Part shown: one piece after another, positions 61,171 to 64,000 of the stretch
Position numbering within the stretch: the first letter of the stretch is position 1
How the letters are laid out: every line of letters starts with the position of its first letter
DNA from: Actinacidiphila acididurans
GTDB taxonomy: Bacteria; Actinomycetota; Actinomycetes; Streptomycetales; Streptomycetaceae
NCBI RefSeq assembly: GCF_016918855.1
Contig: NZ_JADKYB010000025.1
Coordinates: forward strand, 1 to 64,000
Length of the DNA: 64,000 nt
Direction: 5' to 3'
Made by a program: the position numbers and the translations under genes
The notes under the pieces: model-generated
What the model was told of the DNA's origin: nothing
The model's input: the letters and a program-made list of their open reading frames with translations, nothing else
The model's database searches: none

Positions 61171-61478
61171 GCTTCACCCGGAAGGTCGTCGCCCGAGATG
61201 ACCGCGGGCCGGTCCGGACGGTCGGAACGTACCGGTTGAAGGGTCAGGGTCAGCTTCTGCGTCGCAGCTGTCGCATGCCTGCGCGTCGCGTTGGCATCGA
61301 ACACCCAGAAGCGCACCTTCATGCCTGGCTCGACGCTGCGCTCCACCGCCACGGTCAGTTCCAGCTCCACCCGCTCAGCCGTGAACCGAAGGTCGGTGTG
61401 CTCACCCGCCCGCATGGCCCGGCTGAGCTCGTTGCGCAATTGCGAGATCATGTCGGCCAGTTCGACGGCGTCATCCAT
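61167..61478 (-). CDS. Trypco2 (trypsin-co-occurring domain) protein
   Basis: Small protein of 103 residues matching the trypco2 type: a helix VELADMISQLRNELSRAM followed by beta strands LRFTAERVELELTVAVE and KVRFWVFDANATRR. It is translationally coupled (ATGA) to the trypsin-STAND-TPR gene. Trypco domains were named for their repeated gene neighbourhood with trypsin-like proteases in predicted conflict systems; they may be partner, substrate or inhibitor. A G-rich ribosome site precedes ATG 61478. The TetR gene ends 21 bp upstream on the same strand. Confidence 0.85.
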   Translation of the reverse strand: MDDAVELADMISQLRNELSRAMRAGEHTDLRFTAERVELELTVAVERSVEPGMKVRFWVFDANATRRHATAATQKLTLTLQPVRSDRPDRPAVISGDDLPGEA

Positions 61479-61499
61479 AGCCAGCCCCCCGCTCAGACC

Positions 61500-62183
61500 T
61501 TACAGGCTGCGGAAGGCCGACAGGGCGTCATCAGCGACGCCCGCGATGCGCAGGGCCGCGTCGGCCGCCGCCGACAGGAAGGCCGGGTCAGGGGCGGTCG
61601 GCCCGGGGGCCGCGTCGGGGGAGGGCGGGGTGCCGCGGTGGGCCAGGATCAGGCCTTCGATCAGGGTGAAGAGGAGGTCGGCGCGCAGGGCGAGGGCGGG
61701 CGGGGGGAGGTCGGCGCAGGGGGCGGTGCGGGCGAGGAGGTCGGCGTAGGCGGATTTGAGGGCGGCGCGGGCTTCGTGGAAGGGGGCGAAGCGGGGGGCG
61801 GCGACCTCGGGGAGGAGGTACAGGGCGCCGAGGTTGTACGGGCCCGCGCACAGCAGTTCCGCGTCGGACCGGCACAGCTCCCACAGCCGGGCCTCCGCGG
61901 GCCGCGCGGTCTCGGCGAGCAGGCGCCGGGCCAGTCGCAGGGAGGGGGTGACCGTGCCGTCCAGGAGTTCGGCCAGCAGGTCCTCCTTGCCGCCGACGTA
62001 GTGGTACATCGACGCCTGCCGCATCCCGGCCCGCTCGGCGAGCGCCCGGGTCGTGGTCGCGGTGTAGCCGCGGGTGGTGAACAGCTCCGCCGCCGCGGCC
62101 AGCAGCTCCTCGCGCGCGCTCAGCCCGCTCTCCGGCCGCTGCTCGGCCCTCGGCCGCCCCACCCGTCTCCCGTTCACGCTCAC
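61500..62183 (-). CDS. TetR-family regulator of the DUF1989/permease regulon
   Basis: TetR-type regulator of 227 residues. The HTH is AELFTTRGYTATTTRALAERAG then MRQASMYHYVGGKEDLLAEL; the C-terminal helical ligand pocket follows. It is divergent from the DUF1989 operon, and a perfect TetR-type dyad lies in the shared region, the same dyad as before the APC permease. GTG 62183 is the likely start (GTG 62177 is an alternative). It probably represses both loci until a guanidine- or urea-related metabolite binds. Confidence 0.9.
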   Translation of the reverse strand: MSVNGRRVGRPRAEQRPESGLSAREELLAAAAELFTTRGYTATTTRALAERAGMRQASMYHYVGGKEDLLAELLDGTVTPSLRLARRLLAETARPAEARLWELCRSDAELLCAGPYNLGALYLLPEVAAPRFAPFHEARAALKSAYADLLARTAPCADLPPPALALRADLLFTLIEGLILAHRGTPPSPDAAPGPTAPDPAFLSAAADAALRIAGVADDALSAFRSL

Positions 62184-62403
62184 CGGCCGATCGTCGCACA
62201 GGTCCCTGCGGGGGCCCTGACCGCGGCATCAGCCCGGTGGATCTTCCGGGGGCCGCCGCTTCCCCGGCGCGGTGGCCGCCTCCTCCCGGCGCCGGACGCC
62301 GCGGTTCGATCCCGCTCCGGGCCGCCGGACGGGAGCCCGCTGCGAGCAGGCGGTAACCACCGCGCAACGCCCGGGCAACCCCGCCGAATCGAAGCGTCCC
62401 TAA

Positions 62404-62423
62404 TTTCTGTCGAGCGACAGAAA
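62404..62423. promoter_or_regulatory. TetR-type operator before the DUF1989/carboxylase operon (site 2)
   Basis: TTTCTGTCG-AG-CGACAGAAA is a perfect 9-bp-arm dyad in the divergent region of the TetR gene, 56 bp upstream of the first DUF1989 gene. It shares 17 identical leading bases with site 1 at 53576-53595. I see no ykkC-type guanidine riboswitch in 62184-62479. Confidence 0.88.
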
Positions 62424-62479
62424 ATCGGCTCCCCGCGCCCGCCGGGAGCCCCGCGGACCGAGACGGAGGTGCGGCAACC

Positions 62480-63289
62480 GTGGCGACCACCGGTCAGACG
62501 CGTACGACGTACGGCGCTCGTGATCACGCCCGCGCGCAGCAGGGCGTACGGGCGACAGCGATGCCCAAGGTGCCGCCGCCGGACGGGCTGGTGTGGGCGG
62601 AGACCGTGGCGGGCGGCGGCTACACGCACAAGGCGCTGGCCCGCGGCACCGAACTGCGGCTGGCCGACCCGACCGGGGACGCCTGCGCCCATGTGCTGCT
62701 GTTCGTGGCCGGGCGGCCGTGGGAGCGGCTGAACGCGGCGGACACCGTCAAGGTGCAGTGGCAGGCGTATCTCGGGGCGGGGCATCTGCTGCTGTCCGAC
62801 CAGGGCCGGGTGCTGGCCTCGCTGGTCGCGGACACCAGCGGGCGGCACGACACGCTGTGCGGTACGTCCACGGCGGCGCGCAACACCGCGCGGTACGGGG
62901 ACGGTTCGCCGCACGGGCCCTCCCCCGCGGGGCGCGAGCTGTTCACGCTGGCCGCCGCCAAGCACGGGCTGGAGCCGCGCGACCTGCCGCCGTCGCTGTC
63001 CTTCTTCCAGGGCGTGCGGGTGGAGCCCGACGGCTCGCTGGAGTTCATCGGCTCGGCGGGCCCGGGCACCTCGGTCACCCTGCGCGCCGAGCAGCCGCTC
63101 ACGGTCCTGGTGGCCAACGTGCCGCACCCGCTCGACCCGCGCCCGGCGTACACCTGCGGCCCGCTGGAGGTCACCGCGCGCCGCGCCGCGCCCACCGCCC
63201 CCGGCGACCCGCTGTGGGACGCCACCCCGGAGGGCCGCCGCGCCTTCGAGAACACCGCCGAGCACCTGACCGCCAGGGGGATCGTATGA
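62480..63289 (+). CDS. DUF1989 protein, urea-carboxylase-associated UAAP1 (putative carboxyguanidine deiminase subunit)
   Basis: DUF1989 (urea amidolyase-associated) protein of 269 residues. GTG 62480 follows GGAGGTG. It contains the family His/Asp and Cys region ADTSGRHDTLCGTSTAARN and the PLTVLVANVPHPLD strand near the end. DUF1989 pairs next to this carboxylase have been shown in other bacteria to be carboxyguanidine deiminases acting after guanidine carboxylation; older annotations say urea. The stop overlaps the second DUF1989 start by 4 bp. Confidence 0.88.
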   Translation: MATTGQTRTTYGARDHARAQQGVRATAMPKVPPPDGLVWAETVAGGGYTHKALARGTELRLADPTGDACAHVLLFVAGRPWERLNAADTVKVQWQAYLGAGHLLLSDQGRVLASLVADTSGRHDTLCGTSTAARNTARYGDGSPHGPSPAGRELFTLAAAKHGLEPRDLPPSLSFFQGVRVEPDGSLEFIGSAGPGTSVTLRAEQPLTVLVANVPHPLDPRPAYTCGPLEVTARRAAPTAPGDPLWDATPEGRRAFENTAEHLTARGIV

Positions 63290-63972
63290 GCACCCGGACC
63301 GCCGCCGTACAGCCGACGACAGCCGTACAACCGACGACCACCGACGACGTACCCACGGTCACCGACGTCCCCGCCCGCGCCCCCTGGTCCGCGGTCCTCC
63401 CCGCCGGATCGCACCTGACCATCACCGACCTGCACGGCAACCAGGCCGTGGACTTCCTGGTGTACGACGCCCACGACCACGCCGTCCGCTACAGCGCCCC
63501 CGACACCCTCCAGGCCCAGGGCGGCATCTTCCTGACCACCGGCAGCGTGCTGATGTCCGGCGAGCACACCCCGCTGATGACCGTGGTCGCCGACACCTGC
63601 GGCCGGCACGACACGATCGGCGGCGCCTGCTCCAAGGAGTCCAACACCCTGCGCTACGGCCACCACACGTGGTCCCAGCACGCCTGCGTGGACAACTTCC
63701 TCGCCGAGGGCGCCCGTTACGGCCTGGGCAAGCGCGACCTGGTGAGCAACGTCAACTGGTACATGAACGTACCCGTCGAGGAGGACGGCACCCTCGGCAT
63801 CGTCGACGGCATCTCCGCGCCCGGCCTGGAGGTCACCCTGCGGGCCGAGACCGACGTCCTGGTGCTGGTCTCCAACTGCCCCCAGATCAACAACCCCTGC
63901 AACGGCTTCGACCCGACCCCGGTCCGGATGACCGTCACCCCCGCGCCCACCGCGGACGGTGCGGGCCGATGA
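63286..63972 (+). CDS. DUF1989 protein, urea-carboxylase-associated UAAP2 (putative carboxyguanidine deiminase subunit)
   Basis: Second DUF1989 protein of 228 residues, with HGNQAVDFLVYDAHD, DTCGRHDTIGGACSKESNT and HACVDNFL as conserved metal/substrate segments, and NCPQINNPCNGFDPTP near the end. It is coupled by ATGA to the first DUF1989 gene and by 4 bp to the carboxylase gene, so all are translated from one mRNA. Together the pair probably converts carboxyguanidine to allophanate. This assignment follows the gene order and family knowledge, not residues unique to this protein. Confidence 0.88.
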   Translation: MSTRTAAVQPTTAVQPTTTDDVPTVTDVPARAPWSAVLPAGSHLTITDLHGNQAVDFLVYDAHDHAVRYSAPDTLQAQGGIFLTTGSVLMSGEHTPLMTVVADTCGRHDTIGGACSKESNTLRYGHHTWSQHACVDNFLAEGARYGLGKRDLVSNVNWYMNVPVEEDGTLGIVDGISAPGLEVTLRAETDVLVLVSNCPQINNPCNGFDPTPVRMTVTPAPTADGAGR

Positions 63973-64000
63973 CCTTCGACACCCTGCTGGTCGCCAACCG
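63969..64000 (+). CDS. Biotin-dependent urea/guanidine carboxylase, 5' end only
   Basis: Only the first 10 full codons are in the window: MTFDTLLVAN, the typical start of a biotin carboxylase domain. The start overlaps the preceding stop by 4 bp. With the two DUF1989 genes before it, it is expected to be a urea/guanidine carboxylase of about 1200 residues. The gene is truncated by the window end, not by mutation. Confidence 0.75.
   Translation, partial: MTFDTLLVAN

Noticed and set aside
62184..62479. Guanidine (ykkC-type) riboswitch expected before this kind of operon
   Set aside because: I do not see the conserved ykkC elements; the leader holds a TetR dyad instead. A covariance search would settle it.
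1..64000. CRISPR array, tRNA, rRNA, intact transposase or phage genes
   Set aside because: I looked for repeat-spacer arrays, tRNA-like cloverleaf sequence and transposase or integrase proteins and found none that I can support.

Overview
The window is very GC-rich actinobacterial DNA with tightly packed genes, GTG/TTG as well as ATG starts, and typical Streptomyces-type families: PucR, HxlR, PadR and LuxR regulators, DUF2510 and DUF4331 proteins, large secreted glycosidases with carbohydrate-binding modules, and a trypsin-STAND-TPR protein. It most likely comes from a chromosome of the Streptomycetaceae. I see no rRNA, tRNA, CRISPR array, phage module or intact transposase, and the last gene is cut by the window end.

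Region by region. 0.1-4.1 kb: a secreted multimodular GH3 glycosidase behind a perfect 26-bp palindrome. 4.5-7.2 kb: an ATPase with a nuclease-like C-terminus and a PucR regulator. 7.2-15.0 kb: a three-gene membrane module on the minus strand, made of a YqiJ-like protein with a striking His/Gly-rich loop, a flotillin, and a 1589-residue DUF3686-type 'DNA repair' ATPase. 15.2-15.9 kb: a VapBC toxin-antitoxin pair. 16-28.5 kb: a PLP aldolase/deaminase, a DUF2510 membrane protein, a LysR/TDT exporter pair, a metal-receptor-like protein, a 5'-3' exonuclease, an HxlR/MFS pair, an AlkB-like dioxygenase, and an XRE/SDR pair. 27.5-34.2 kb: a large secreted subtilase-like protein flanked by two paralogous TrmB/LuxR-type regulators. 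34.5-37.9 kb: threonine catabolism (tdh-kbl) with a LysR gene. 38.3-49 kb: a second secretome block (beta-helix protein, G1-type glutamic peptidase, GH5 cellulase with CBM2 behind a canonical CebR box), with a fatty acid desaturase, a LysR regulator and a DUF4331 protein. 49-53.4 kb: an iron-box-controlled siderophore-interacting protein and a PadR-linked DrrAB-type ABC exporter. 53.6-58 kb: an APC permease, a small zinc ribbon, a MarR/SDR pair and an ADP-ribosylglycohydrolase. 58-61.5 kb: a trypsin-STAND-TPR protein with a trypco2 partner. 61.5-64 kb: a TetR gene divergent from two DUF1989 genes and the start of a biotin-dependent carboxylase.

How genes work together. The polysaccharide-degrading enzymes appear to be controlled by LacI/CebR-type operators, fitting a plant-biomass-degrading soil life. 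The most informative regulatory link joins two separated loci: the APC permease (53.6 kb) and the DUF1989/carboxylase operon (62.5 kb) share an almost identical promoter segment carrying the dyad TTTCTGTCG-N2-CGACAGAAA. This predicts one regulon, probably under the TetR protein encoded beside the second site, for uptake and breakdown of guanidine or urea. The most novel-looking systems are the trypco2/trypsin-STAND-TPR pair, a predicted conflict (defence-like) system, and the YqiJ-like/flotillin/DUF3686 ATPase module, whose function is not established.
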